NCBI GenBank assembly: GCA_904419955.1
Contig: CAJFTO010000002.1
Coordinates: forward strand, 62,001 to 126,000
Direction: 5' to 3'
Source of the DNA: Candidatus Roslinia caecavium
Lineage (GTDB): Bacteria; Bacillota; Clostridia; Monoglobales; Monoglobaceae
DNA: 64,000 bases
Shown here: one piece after another, positions 51,530 through 60,194 of the stretch
How positions within the stretch are numbered: position 1 is the first letter of the stretch
How the letters are laid out: each line of letters begins with the position of its first letter
Translations under genes and position numbers: made by a program
The notes under the pieces: generated by a model
The model's input: the letters and a program-made list of their open reading frames with translations, nothing else
Databases searched by the model: none
Told to the model about the DNA's origin: nothing

Positions 51530-51566
51530 AAAATATTAAGAAACCGCCTCTTATCGAAGCGGTCTC
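51530..51566 (-). terminator. Hairpin ending the polyamine operon
   Basis: On the minus strand GAGACCGC pairs with GCGGTTTC and is followed by TTAATATTT; it is the first good hairpin after the carboxynorspermidine dehydrogenase gene apart from the structure at 51571-51654. Confidence 0.55.
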
Positions 51567-51570
51567 AAAT

Positions 51571-51654
51571 CGGTATTTTGGCGGGGGCGCCCCTTCCCGC
51601 ATTTCTTTTGACCAATATGGTGCGTAGCGCCGCGTTTTCTACTTCAAAATACCG
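51571..51654. other. Structured segment closed by a 10-bp stem
   Basis: CGGTATTTTG (51571-51580) is the exact complement of CAAAATACCG (51645-51654). Between them are a GCGGG/CCCGC stem and a GGTGC/GCGCC hairpin, giving a three-way-junction-like fold. It could be part of the 3' end of the polyamine operon or a small RNA. Confidence 0.4.
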
Positions 51655-51702
51655 CTTTATTCTATACGTATAACATATTTTTCTATTTTGTAAATAATTT
51701 TA

Positions 51703-52899
51703 TCAATCCACCAAAACGGGATCGAAGTCCTCGATCCACGGCAGTCCCTGTTTATTCAGCTCGTCCATGAACGGATCCGGGTCGAACTCCTCTACGTTGA
51801 ACACGCCGGGCTTCTTCCACTTGCCCTCGAGTACGAGTTTGGCGCCGATCATGGCGGGTACGCCGGTCGTATAGGACACCGCCTGGGAACCTACTTCCTT
51901 GTAACACTCCTGATGGTCGCAGACGTTATACAGGTAATAGGTCTTATCCTTGCCGTCCTTTTTGCCGATGAATATACAGCCGATATTCGTCTTGCCGACA
52001 GTTCTGGGGCCCAACGTCGCCGGGTCGGGTAAGACGGCCTTTAAAAACTGGAGCGGTACGATCTCCCTGCCCTCGTACATGATAGGTTCGATAGAGGTCA
52101 TGCCAACGTCCTCGAGGCATTTTAAATGCGTGAGGTAGCTCTCCCCGAAGGTCATGAAGAAGCGGATCCGCTTTATACCCTTTATGTTCTGTCCGAGCGA
52201 TTCGAGTTCTTCGTGGTGGAGCAGGTACATATCCTTCTTGCCGACCTGGGCGAAGTCGTATTCGCGCTTTATCTCCATCGGCTTGGTCTCCACCCATTTA
52301 CCGTCCTCCCAGTAACTTCCGTTTGCGCTGACCTCGCGGATGTTTATCTCGGGGTTGAAGTTGGTCGCGAACGGATAGCCGTGGTCGCCGCCGTTGCAGT
52401 CGAGAATGTCTATATAGTTTATCTCGTCGAACTCGTGCTTTTGCGCGTACGCCGAGAATACTCCGGTCACGCCAGGGTCGAAACCGCAGCCGAGAACCGC
52501 GGTTATGCCCGCGTCTTTGAATTTATCCCTGTACGCCCACTGCCATTTATACTCAAACTTAGCCGTATCGGGCGGCTCATAGTTCGCGGTGTCGAGATAG
52601 TCCGTCTTGGTCTCGAGGCAAGCGTCCATTATCGTAAGATCCTGATACGGAAGCGCGACGTTTATGACTATATCCGGCTTAAAACCGTTTATAAGCTCGA
52701 CCAGCTCCCCGACCTTGTCCGCGTCCACCTGCGCGGTCGAGACCTTTGTTTCCCCTCCGTCAAGCTTTTCTTTTAAAGCGTCGCACTTTGACTTTGTCCT
52801 GCTCGCTATCATTATCTCCTCGAATACGTCCGGGTTCTGGCAGCATTTATGCGCTACCACCGAAGCGACTCCTCCGGCCCCGATTATCAATGCTTTTCC
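51703..52899 (-). CDS. Carboxynorspermidine/carboxyspermidine dehydrogenase
   Basis: A saccharopine-dehydrogenase-fold enzyme that condenses aspartate semialdehyde with a diamine. Rossmann motif ALIIGAGGVASVVAHKC lies at the N terminus, then INVALPYQDLTIMDACL, YLDTANYEP, VLGCGFDPGVTGVFSAYA and a C-terminal GVPAMIGAKLVL region. ATG 52899 has AGGAGG seven bases upstream; the longer frame does not. It is last of the speE-speB-dehydrogenase set, and its product would be decarboxylated by the NspC enzyme at 43.8 kb. Confidence 0.93.
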   Translation of the reverse strand, partial: GKALIIGAGGVASVVAHKCCQNPDVFEEIMIASRTKSKCDALKEKLDGGETKVSTAQVDADKVGELVELINGFKPDIVINVALPYQDLTIMDACLETKTDYLDTANYEPPDTAKFEYKWQWAYRDKFKDAGITAVLGCGFDPGVTGVFSAYAQKHEFDEINYIDILDCNGGDHGYPFATNFNPEINIREVSANGSYWEDGKWVETKPMEIKREYDFAQVGKKDMYLLHHEELESLGQNIKGIKRIRFFMTFGESYLTHLKCLEDVGMTSIEPIMYEGREIVPLQFLKAVLPDPATLGPRTVGKTNIGCIFIGKKDGKDKTYYLYNVCDHQECYKEVGSQAVSYTTGVPAMIGAKLVLEGKWKKPGVFNVEEFDPDPFMDELNKQGLPWIEDFDPVLVD

Positions 52900-53090
52900 C
52901 ATACTATGTCCTCCTAAAGCTATATTTTCGCGCCGCACAGCGCGGATCTTGTTTCAAACTTATATTTTTCAGCCGTTCCGCGGCCAAATCGAAAACCATA
53001 TTTATATTTTAAACTTGCGTCGGCTCTGCGGCATATTTCCGCCGAACGCATGCGCCCGATCATATTAAAATCTAATATATAGCCGTCGCC

Positions 53091-53939
53091 TTATTTCCAT
53101 ACCGCAAGCAAAAGCTCGCGCAGTATCTTACAGGCGACCGCAGTACTCGCTCCGCTCTGGTCGTAAACCGGGCAGAGCTCGTTTATATCCATGCCTACAA
53201 TGTTCAGTTTCCCTATCTTTATCACGGCGCTTAAGAGTTCGGCGAACGCAACGCCGCCCGGCTCGGGCGTTCCCGTTCCGGGGAATACCGACGGATCGAG
53301 CACGTCCAGATCGAGGGTGAAATACGCAGGTCTATCGCCTATCTCAAAGATCGCTTCCTCGAGACCGGCTAAGTTGAACTTATTTATCGTATTATGCTCC
53401 TCGGCAAATTCAAATTCATATCTCTCGCCGCTGCGTATCCCAAACTGGAAGATCTTCTTGTCTCCGACCAGTTCATGGCAGCGCCTTATCACCGAGGCGT
53501 GAGACAGCTTTTGCCCCAAATACTCGTCTCTTAAGTCGGTATGCGCGTCGAAATGTATGATATGCAGATCTTTATACCTCTCCGCGGCAGCGCGGACGGC
53601 GCCCAGAGTCACAAGATGTTCTCCGCCTATCATGCAGGGTATCTTGTTATCGTCCATGATCTTCGCGCCGAGCTCCTCTATCTGTTTGAGCGCCGGCTCA
53701 GGATCGCCGAACGGCAGTTCCAAGTCGCCGCAGTCGAACGCGCGTATATCGTTTAAGTCCTTATCCTGATACGGGCTGTAGGTTTCAAGCCCCCATGATT
53801 CGTATCTCATGGCGTGGGACGCGAACCTTGTCCCCGGTCTGAACGAGGTCGTGGAATCGAACGGCGCGCCGAACACGCAGATCTTAGACTCCTCGTAGCC
53901 GTTTTCGCAGCCTATAAAGGTTTCGATGTTTTTATGCAT
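53091..53939 (-). CDS. speB: Agmatinase
   Basis: A binuclear manganese hydrolase converting agmatine to putrescine and urea. Ligand motifs: GGEHLVTLGAV, HFDAHTDLRDEY, and LDLDVLDPSVFPGTGTPEPGG. The frame runs upstream to 54053, but ATG 53939 overlaps the speE stop by eight bases, as in translationally coupled genes, and gives the normal length (282). It belongs to the polyamine operon with speE upstream. Ureohydrolase relatives exist, but the neighbourhood favours agmatinase. Confidence 0.93.
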   Translation of the reverse strand: MHKNIETFIGCENGYEESKICVFGAPFDSTTSFRPGTRFASHAMRYESWGLETYSPYQDKDLNDIRAFDCGDLELPFGDPEPALKQIEELGAKIMDDNKIPCMIGGEHLVTLGAVRAAAERYKDLHIIHFDAHTDLRDEYLGQKLSHASVIRRCHELVGDKKIFQFGIRSGERYEFEFAEEHNTINKFNLAGLEEAIFEIGDRPAYFTLDLDVLDPSVFPGTGTPEPGGVAFAELLSAVIKIGKLNIVGMDINELCPVYDQSGASTAVACKILRELLLAVWK

Positions 53940-54780
53940 TTTCAAGTATCTCCTTAACGTAATTCGGCAGCGCGAAGCAACCCTTATGCAGTTCGGTGTT
54001 GTAATACTTCGTATGCAGGCCGAGACTGTTCCATCTATCCGCGTCGAGGTCATTTATCGGATCGTACTTCTTGGACGCGAAGCCGAAGAGCCAATGCCCC
54101 GACGGATAGGTCGGTATATGCGCCTGATACACGTCGTGGATATTAAATATTCGCTTTATCCTCCCGTGCGCCCTCGAGAGCGACTCGGCGTAGTCGTCGT
54201 AATACGGACTCTCGTGCTGGTTCACCATGATCCCGTCGTCCTTCAGCGCCTTGTAACAGTTACCGTAGAACTCGAGCGTGAACAAGCCCTCGCCGGGGCC
54301 GAACGGGTCTGTCGAATCGACTATTATCAGGTCGTAGGCGTTCTCCTTTCTGCGTATAAATTTGAGCCCGTCCTCGTAGTAGATATTTACTCTCTCATCG
54401 TCCAATTTTGACGCGGTCTGCGGCAGGTATTTCCGGCATACATCCACTACCTCCTTATCTATCTCGACCAGATCGATATGCTCTACGCTATCGTATCTTG
54501 TAAGTTCCCTCACCGTGCCGCCGTCGCCGCCGCCGATGACTAAAACGCTGCGTATATTCGGATTCACCGCCATCGGCACGTGCGTTATCATATCGTGATA
54601 GATAAACTCGTCCTTTTCCGCGACCATCATCAGTCCGTCCAGGGTCATAAACGTTCCGAATTCCTCCGACGTCATTACGTCTATCCTCTGAAATTCAGTT
54701 TGATTTGTATACAGCTGCTTCTCGACCCTCAGCGAAAACCTAACGTCTCTGCTGTGATCCTCGGTATACCAAAGCTCCAT
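53932..54780 (-). CDS. speE: Spermidine synthase
   Basis: An aminopropyltransferase that adds the aminopropyl group of decarboxylated SAM to putrescine. Motifs: YHDMITHVPM, VLVIGGGDGGTVREL, and the active-site DLIIVDSTDPFGPGEGLF with the catalytic Asp, then FYGNCYKAL. ATG 54780 has GAGGAGG five bases before it. It is the first gene of the speE-speB-dehydrogenase operon. speD, which supplies the donor, is not in this window. Confidence 0.96.
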   Translation of the reverse strand: MELWYTEDHSRDVRFSLRVEKQLYTNQTEFQRIDVMTSEEFGTFMTLDGLMMVAEKDEFIYHDMITHVPMAVNPNIRSVLVIGGGDGGTVRELTRYDSVEHIDLVEIDKEVVDVCRKYLPQTASKLDDERVNIYYEDGLKFIRRKENAYDLIIVDSTDPFGPGEGLFTLEFYGNCYKALKDDGIMVNQHESPYYDDYAESLSRAHGRIKRIFNIHDVYQAHIPTYPSGHWLFGFASKKYDPINDLDADRWNSLGLHTKYYNTELHKGCFALPNYVKEILENA

Positions 54781-54992
54781 CTCAGCCTCCTCCTCTCTCG
54801 CGCAAAACATGACTTCCATGAGCCGCCTGCCGCCTTTATATTCGGTATAGGCGTTACGCTCCGCTTTGATTTTATATTAAATTTACCCGGATTTAACCCG
54901 TCTATATATAACAATAACCCCACTCCTAAAGCGGAATGCGGTTACTTTGTCTTTGTCGATGTTATTATATCTCTTATTTACGCCGATGTCAA
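54781..54992 (-). promoter_or_regulatory. Promoter and leader of the polyamine operon
   Basis: TTGACA (54987-54992), 17 bases, TATAAT (54964-54969). The 180-base leader includes a stem of AACC-CATTCC with GGAGTG-GGTT, near 54913-54945, which could be regulatory; no known riboswitch was recognised. Confidence 0.75.
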
Positions 54993-55256
54993 TAACGACG
55001 CGGCGGTTTATATGCGGCGCTTAGAAAACGTTTCGAGCGCCTACGATCGAAAATATCCTTTTAAAGCCGGCATATTGTAAGAATAAATTTGCGTTCGGCA
55101 GCGCCGCGGCTATCTTAAAATAATTTGAGATAAACTTCGCAAAACGGGCGCAGATTTCAAATATTTTTACATAAAAATACCGCCGACTTTAATTTGTTCG
55201 GCGGCATGACGACGGCGGCGGAATTTTATCCGCCGCTGTAGTTGTATATCTTTCTG
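54993..55256. other. Gap with two hairpins downstream of the rubrerythrin operon
   Basis: Two stems stand here: CCGCCGA/TCGGCGG (55180-55204), followed on the minus strand by TATTTTTAT, the probable terminator of the perR operon; and GCGGCGGA/TCCGCCGC (55215-55236), nearer the stop codon. No gene is seen. Confidence 0.65.
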
Positions 55257-56345
55257 TTAATAATTCTCCGCGTGTATCTCGAAGTAGCTCTGAGGATGCG
55301 CGCATACCGGACATACCTCGGGCGCTTTTGTTCCTACCACGATATGTCCGCAGTTTCTGCATTCCCAAACCTTGACCTCGCTCTTTGCGAAAACTTCGGC
55401 AAGCTCTACGTTCTTAAGCAGCGCGCGATAACGCTCCTCGTGATGTTTCTCTATAGCCGCTACCATTCTGAACTTGGCCGCAAGCTCCGGGAATCCCTCT
55501 TTCTCAGCCGTCTCGGCGAATCCCGCGTACATATCCGTCCACTCGTAATTCTCGCCCTCGGCCGCGGAAGCTAAGTTTTTAGCCGTATCGCCTATGCCTT
55601 CAAGCTCCTTGAACCACATCTTAGCGTGTTCTTTCTCGTTGTCGGCGGTCTTTAAGAACAGCGCCGCTATCTGCTCGTAGCCTTCCTTTTTAGCTACGGA
55701 CGCAAAGTATGTATACTTATTGCGCGCCTCGGATTCTCCGGCAAAAGCCGCCTCTAAATTTTTCTCGGTCTGTGTTCCCGCATACTTACTCATTTTGTTT
55801 CCTCCTTCATCTTTCGTGATATTTTTATTATCTATATTTATTTTTTCTTCTTCGTTACAAGGGATCCTTCTAAGCAGTTCCTTCGCCGTCTCTGTCGGGA
55901 AATCCTTAGCCGGCGGGTTTTCTACCAGTTCCTTCAGCGCCGCGCGCGCGTTCCCGCTCTGCGGCAGCATATACCCCGACTCCCGGCTTATATCCTCCGC
56001 CATAAGCCTGTTGGATTTGGCTATGGCCTTAGCGAGCCTATAGAGGCCGTCCAGCTCGGTATTTTCCGCTATCTTCTCGGCCGCTTTCTCCTGCTCCGCC
56101 TTGCTTCTGATCAATTCCCGCGCGGCCTCCGTTACCTCGCCGCTCTTCTTCTGCTGCGGCGGAAGCGTTATCGGAACCATCGAGATAGCCCCGCTCGGAC
56201 AGGCCTTGGCGCACGCTCCGCAGCCTATGCATTTATCTTTATCTATTATACTGTTTTCGGTATCGGTCGCGCCGACCGGACAGACGTACAGACATATACA
56301 TTCCTTTGTGCATAATCTTAAATTTCTGACCGCATACTCTTTCAT
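55257..56345 (-). CDS. Ferredoxin-rubrerythrin fusion, with internal rubrerythrin start
   Basis: Residues 1-60 are a 4Fe-4S ferredoxin-like part ([16 protein letters not shown] is standard; the first cluster reads [12 protein letters not shown], an atypical spacing), 60-180 an unassigned helical linker, and about 185-362 a complete rubrerythrin: diiron helices [18 protein letters not shown] and [12 protein letters not shown] plus the C-terminal rubredoxin [11 protein letters not shown]...CPVCAHPQ. At ATG 55793 the rubrerythrin has its own site GGAGG, eight bases away, in what looks like an intergenic sequence, but no stop separates the two. So either a fused protein or two products may be made. 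Rubrerythrin reduces peroxide. Confidence 0.88.
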   Translation of the reverse strand: MKEYAVRNLRLCTKECICLYVCPVGATDTENSIIDKDKCIGCGACAKACPSGAISMVPITLPPQQKKSGEVTEAARELIRSKAEQEKAAEKIAENTELDGLYRLAKAIAKSNRLMAEDISRESGYMLPQSGNARAALKELVENPPAKDFPTETAKELLRRIPCNEEEKINIDNKNITKDEGGNKMSKYAGTQTEKNLEAAFAGESEARNKYTYFASVAKKEGYEQIAALFLKTADNEKEHAKMWFKELEGIGDTAKNLASAAEGENYEWTDMYAGFAETAEKEGFPELAAKFRMVAAIEKHHEERYRALLKNVELAEVFAKSEVKVWECRNCGHIVVGTKAPEVCPVCAHPQSYFEIHAENY

Positions 56346-56347
56346 CG

Positions 56348-57007
56348 TCAATTCCTCCCCTCCGTTTTCTCAAACTTCCAGCTCGGAACCTTACACACCG
56401 GACAAAGCTCGGGCGCAGTATCGCCTATGTAAACGAATCCGCATACCGTGCAGACCCATACGTTCGTATCGTAGAGCAGTCGCTCGCCCTCTCTTTTGTA
56501 CCGCTTTACCAGCGCGTCCAGGATACGCGTTACCTTTCCGCCCCAGGTGCATATTCTGAGCGTTCCTCGATCCGAATCCGCCTCCGCTCTCCCGGCAAGC
56601 TCCGGATATCCGTTTGCAAGATCGGCTTCGATCAAAGCTGATAGCTTCTCCATATCAGACTCCTCCGGCTCCGGTTCCGCGCGGCGGAAATACTCGGCGA
56701 GCTCGGTATATAACTTAGACTCCTCCGACATATACAGCTTCTCGCAGCCCCGCGCAAGATTCGAACACAACGCGGACAGCTCCCCGAAAGAAAGTTGTCT
56801 CATATCCGTATCGGTCTCGCGCCCGACCGAAGGGCTTACCTCCTCCTTTTTCGCATCCGCCTGTTCCTCTTCTTCCCGCTCCGGCTTAAAGTTCGCTTTC
56901 TCCGCTCCGCACAGCGGACACGTCCACGAGTCCGGCAGAGCCGAAAACTTAGTTTTCTCCCGCTCCTCGTCGTATACGTATCCGCAAATTTGACAGACGT
57001 ATTTCAC
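56348..57007 (-). CDS. Protein with rubredoxin domains at both ends
   Basis: A 219-residue protein. The N-terminal rubredoxin uses CQICGY and CPLCG, the C-terminal one CTVCGF and CPVCK. The middle (about 75-175) is helical, with [26 protein letters not shown], but lacks the ExxH pairs of a diiron centre. It could be an electron-transfer partner of the adjacent rubrerythrin. Its TGA overlaps the next gene's start region, so the two are coupled. AGGAGG lies upstream. I do not recognise a named family for the whole. Confidence 0.78.
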   Translation of the reverse strand: MKYVCQICGYVYDEEREKTKFSALPDSWTCPLCGAEKANFKPEREEEEQADAKKEEVSPSVGRETDTDMRQLSFGELSALCSNLARGCEKLYMSEESKLYTELAEYFRRAEPEPEESDMEKLSALIEADLANGYPELAGRAEADSDRGTLRICTWGGKVTRILDALVKRYKREGERLLYDTNVWVCTVCGFVYIGDTAPELCPVCKVPSWKFEKTEGRN

Positions 57008-57062
57008 TTTTAGCGCCTCCTTTTAGTTTTTTATTTAAAAGCGACATATATCGCCATAAATA

Positions 57063-57431
57063 TTATTTTTTCTCCCCGGCTTTGCAATCCTCGCAGATAT
57101 AATTGATCTTAAGATCGTAGGATACGACGTCTTCTCCGACCGCCCGACGCAGTTTTTCCGTCATATCCTCAAGCGTAATGTCCGAGATCTTGCCGCACTT
57201 CTTACAGATCAAGTGATCGTGGCGAACCGCTCGGTCGTATCTGTCCGGATACCCCTCTACGGACACCTTCCTGATAAGATCGTTCTCGTACAGATAATTT
57301 AAATTATTATAAACGGTGGCGAGCGCCGCCTTTTCGTTCTGCTCGTTTAGCTTAAGATAGATCTGCTCCGCCGTCAAATGCTCGTCCGAACCGTTTATGA
57401 TATTCAGTATCAACTCCGCGTTCTTCGTCAT
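57063..57431 (-). CDS. perR: Fur-family regulator, PerR-like
   Basis: A 122-residue metal-dependent repressor. The DNA-binding part is HLTAEQIYLKLNEQNEKAALATVYNNLNYLYENDLIRK; the metal and zinc sites include RHDHLICKKCGKI and YICEDCKAG (structural CxxC pairs). A perfect 7-1-7 inverted repeat of PerR/Fur type (57453-57467) overlaps its promoter, and rubredoxin and rubrerythrin genes follow, so PerR (peroxide sensing) is more likely than Fur or Zur. The ATG is preceded by AGGTGAG. Confidence 0.88.
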   Translation of the reverse strand: MTKNAELILNIINGSDEHLTAEQIYLKLNEQNEKAALATVYNNLNYLYENDLIRKVSVEGYPDRYDRAVRHDHLICKKCGKISDITLEDMTEKLRRAVGEDVVSYDLKINYICEDCKAGEKK

Positions 57432-57452
57432 ATTCTCACCTATTCACCTATA

Positions 57453-57500
57453 TTAGAATTATTCTAATTCTATTTTAATGTTTTTGGTTTAATTTGTCAA
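57453..57500 (-). promoter_or_regulatory. perR promoter with PerR box
   Basis: TTGACA (57495-57500), 17 bases, TAAAAT (57472-57477). TTAGAAT-T-ATTCTAA (57453-57467), a perfect dyad, lies directly after the -10 box, so autoregulation is likely. Confidence 0.85.
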
Positions 57501-57535
57501 GAAAAATATAGTCGCAAACCGTATATTTTTATATA

Positions 57536-57575
57536 TCAAAAAAGCCTCCGCGGCGAGTTAAAGCCGTGAAAGCTT
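57536..57575 (-). terminator. Terminator of the P-ATPase gene
   Basis: A 13-pair stem with one mismatch (57542-57554 with 57563-57575) runs into six T residues on the minus strand, about 75 bases after the stop. Confidence 0.8.
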
Positions 57576-57648
57576 GATCATATCAAAGTATTTTACAGTC
57601 GTATCCGGCGGTAAATCGGGAAAACGCATCCTAATTTCCGCCGCCGAA

Positions 57649-59535
57649 TCACAGTTTCTTCACAAACAACGCTCTGATAGCGTTTAACACCGCTATGATC
57701 ATAACGCCTACGTCGGCGAAGATCGCCAGCCACATATTGGCTACGCCGAAAGCGCCGAGCGCTAAACAGATCAGTTTGATCCCTATCGCGAAAACTATGT
57801 TCTGGTAAACTATTCTCATACATTTGCGGGAAATCTTGAGCGCCTTTGAGATCTTCATTGGGTCGTCGTCCATAAGCACTATATCCGCGGCTTCTATCGC
57901 GGCGTCCGAACCCATAGCTCCCATCGCTATCCCGATATCCGCGCGGCGCAGGACCGGGGCGTCGTTTATACCGTCTCCCACGAAAGCCAGCTTTGCGTTA
58001 TCCGGCTTACTCTCAAGCAATTCCTCTACTTTTTCCACCTTGTCGCCGGGCAATAGTTCGCTGTATACTAAGTCTACGCCCAAGTCTCCGGCTACCTGTT
58101 CCGCCGCCTTGCGGGCGTCGCCGGTGAGCATTACCGTTTTTTGTACGCCCGCGGACTTCAAAGCGGAGATAGCCTCTTTGGACGTGGGTTTTACTACGTC
58201 CGAGATCACGATGTGTCCGGCGTATTTTCCGCCGATAGCCATATGGATAATAGTTCCGACGCTATGACAACTTAAATACTCTATTCCCAAACGCTGCATC
58301 AACTTATCGTTTCCGGCCGCTACCTCGACCCCGTCCACCTTGGCGATCACTCCGTTTCCGCTTATCTCCCGGATATCCGAGACGCGGGAACGGTCTACCT
58401 CCTTGCCGTAGGCGCGCTGAAGGCTCTTGCTTATCGGATGCGACGAGGAGCTTTCGACCAACGCCGCGTACTCGATCAGCTTAGCGTTTTCCAGCTCGCT
58501 GTGATGGATCCCGTTGACCTCGAAAACGCCCTGCGTCAGCGTTCCTGTCTTATCGAACACTACTATCTTAGTCTTGGAAAGCGCCTCGAGGTAATTCGAG
58601 CCCTTTACCAAAACGCCCGCGTTACTGGCTCCGCCTATCCCCGCGAAGAACGAGAGAGGGATACTTATCACCAGCGCGCAGGGACAGCTGATGACCAGAA
58701 AGGTAAGCGCGCGGTATATCCACTCGTCCCAACCGGCGTCCAACCCCATGGCAAAAACGCGAACGAGGGGCGGCAGAAGCGCGAGCGCGAGCGCCGCGAT
58801 ACATACCGCGGGCGTGTAAACTCTGGCGAACCTTGAGATAAAATCTTCCGATCTGGATTTACGCGAGCTGGCGTTCTCGACCAGATCGAGTATCTTGGAT
58901 ACCGTGGACTCCCCGAACTCCTTAACGGTGCGTATCTTTAAAAGCCCGGTCATGTTGATACAGCCGCTCACGATCTCGTCTCCCGCTTTAACGTCGCGCG
59001 GCAGACTCTCGCCCGTAAGAGCGCTCGTGTTCAAGCTCGATTCTCCCTCGGTTACTATCCCGTCTATGGGAATCTTTTCGCCCGGCCGTACTACTATTAC
59101 GGAGCCGATCTCCACCTCGTCGGGATCGACTTTCTCAAGCTTCCCGCCGACCTCTATATTGGCATAGTCGGGACGGATATCCATCAGATCGCTGATGTTG
59201 CGGCGGCTTTTTCCGACCGCGTAGCTCTGGAACCACTCGCCGACCTGATAGAACAGCATGACCGCTGCCGCCTCGGTATAATCGCCGCTGCGCTCGTAGA
59301 TCGCCAAGGCGAACGCTCCGACCGTCGCGATGGCCATCAAAAAGTTCTCGTCGAATATCTGCCCGTTTTTTATCCCCTTAGCGGCCTTGATCAAAATGTC
59401 GTAGCCGATTATCAAATACGCGGCGAAATAAAGCCCAAAGCGCGGCCAGCCCTCGACCGGTATAAAATGCAGAGCGACCAACATTCCCGCCGCTATTACA
59501 ATACGCGTCAGCGTCTTTTTCTGTTTCTTACTCAT
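57649..59535 (-). CDS. Heavy-metal-exporting P1B-type ATPase (Zn/Cd/Pb type)
   Basis: A 628-residue pump. Actuator motif LTGESLPRD, metal-site helix SCPCALVISIPLSFFAG, phosphorylation DKTGTLTQG, and nucleotide motifs HPISKSL and GDGINDAPVL are present. There is no N-terminal metal-binding (HMA) domain; instead a free 72-residue HMA protein lies upstream. CPC with the SIPLSFF context and the ArsR partner point to zinc, cadmium or lead rather than copper. GGAGG precedes the ATG. An operator-like dyad lies just upstream. Confidence 0.93.
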   Translation of the reverse strand: MSKKQKKTLTRIVIAAGMLVALHFIPVEGWPRFGLYFAAYLIIGYDILIKAAKGIKNGQIFDENFLMAIATVGAFALAIYERSGDYTEAAAVMLFYQVGEWFQSYAVGKSRRNISDLMDIRPDYANIEVGGKLEKVDPDEVEIGSVIVVRPGEKIPIDGIVTEGESSLNTSALTGESLPRDVKAGDEIVSGCINMTGLLKIRTVKEFGESTVSKILDLVENASSRKSRSEDFISRFARVYTPAVCIAALALALLPPLVRVFAMGLDAGWDEWIYRALTFLVISCPCALVISIPLSFFAGIGGASNAGVLVKGSNYLEALSKTKIVVFDKTGTLTQGVFEVNGIHHSELENAKLIEYAALVESSSSHPISKSLQRAYGKEVDRSRVSDIREISGNGVIAKVDGVEVAAGNDKLMQRLGIEYLSCHSVGTIIHMAIGGKYAGHIVISDVVKPTSKEAISALKSAGVQKTVMLTGDARKAAEQVAGDLGVDLVYSELLPGDKVEKVEELLESKPDNAKLAFVGDGINDAPVLRRADIGIAMGAMGSDAAIEAADIVLMDDDPMKISKALKISRKCMRIVYQNIVFAIGIKLICLALGAFGVANMWLAIFADVGVMIIAVLNAIRALFVKKL

Positions 59536-59584
59536 AACGCATCCTCCATCCTATTCGCGCGTTTAATATTGACTCCATAATTGA

Positions 59585-59608
59585 ACATATGAGCGCTTGT
59601 TCATATGT
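59585..59608 (-). promoter_or_regulatory. ArsR/SmtB-type operator upstream of the P-ATPase
   Basis: The perfect arms ACATATGA and TCATATGT flank an 8-base centre, giving a dyad much like ArsR/CadC-family sites (ATATGAACA type). A stem AGCGCCTC/GAGGCGCT (59622-59651) precedes it and may partly terminate read-through from the HMA gene. Confidence 0.65.
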
Positions 59609-59673
59609 TTTGCGCTTATACAGCGCCTCCCGGGATTGTCCAAGAGGCGCTTATCTATCGCTATTCAACCGGC

Positions 59674-59892
59674 TCATATATAGATCTCGCAGTCGTCCTC
59701 GACCTTTTTGCAGTTCTTTAAGACCTGCTTCATGACCGACTTCGGCTCGTGCCCTTCCTCGAACTCCACGTTCATCTTAAGCGTCATAAAATTAACTACC
59801 GCGTCTCTGACCCCCGGCGTCTTCTGCGCCGCCTCCTCCATCTTGTTCGCGCAGTTAGCGCAGTCCACTTCTATTTTATACGACTTTTTCAT
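59674..59892 (-). CDS. HMA-domain metal-binding protein
   Basis: A 72-residue ferredoxin-like HMA protein: IEVDCANCANKMEEAAQKTPGVRDAVVNF carries the CxxC metal site, and an acidic-lysine C terminus follows. It probably hands metal to the neighbouring ATPase, which lacks its own HMA domain. ATG 59892 has GGAGT seven bases upstream; the longer frame is not needed. Transcribed toward the P-ATPase gene, from a promoter at 59955-59983. Confidence 0.88.
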   Translation of the reverse strand: MKKSYKIEVDCANCANKMEEAAQKTPGVRDAVVNFMTLKMNVEFEEGHEPKSVMKQVLKNCKKVEDDCEIYI

Positions 59893-59954
59893 TATGGTTA
59901 CTCCTTTCGGGAATTTATTATTACAATTCAATAGTTGTTTAATTGTTTAATTAT

Positions 59955-59983
59955 ATTATATACGCATCGATCGAATAAGTCAA
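59955..59983 (-). promoter_or_regulatory. Promoter of the HMA gene
   Basis: TTGACT (59978-59983), 17 bases, TATAAT (59955-59960). Downstream is a tandem AATTAAAC repeat in the 5' untranslated region. Confidence 0.75.
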
Positions 59984-60098
59984 TACCTTTGGCGATATTT
60001 TTTTGTTTAAGATAAAAATTTTTTAGCCGGGCGGTCGCGAACTTACCGGAAAGGTCCGCCGCGCGCGTTTAAGGCGCGTGGCCGCGAAAAATAAATTG

Positions 60099-60160
60099 TT
60101 GTGCGAAGCTAAAGTTTTGTGCTATAATAGAGAGAAACGGCTTTATTTGATTTAAGCCGT
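60099..60160 (+). promoter_or_regulatory. arsR-type promoter and leader hairpin
   Basis: TTGTGC (60099-60104), 18 bases, TATAAT (60123-60128). In the leader ACGGCTT (60137-60143) pairs with AAGCCGT (60154-60160), close after the predicted start. Confidence 0.65.
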
Positions 60161-60194
60161 CGATATACCGATCTAAACGCAAGGAGGAATTTTT

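Noticed and set aside
52126-52776. Plus-strand 216-codon frame
   Set aside because: Shadow of the carboxynorspermidine dehydrogenase gene, with no ribosome-binding site.
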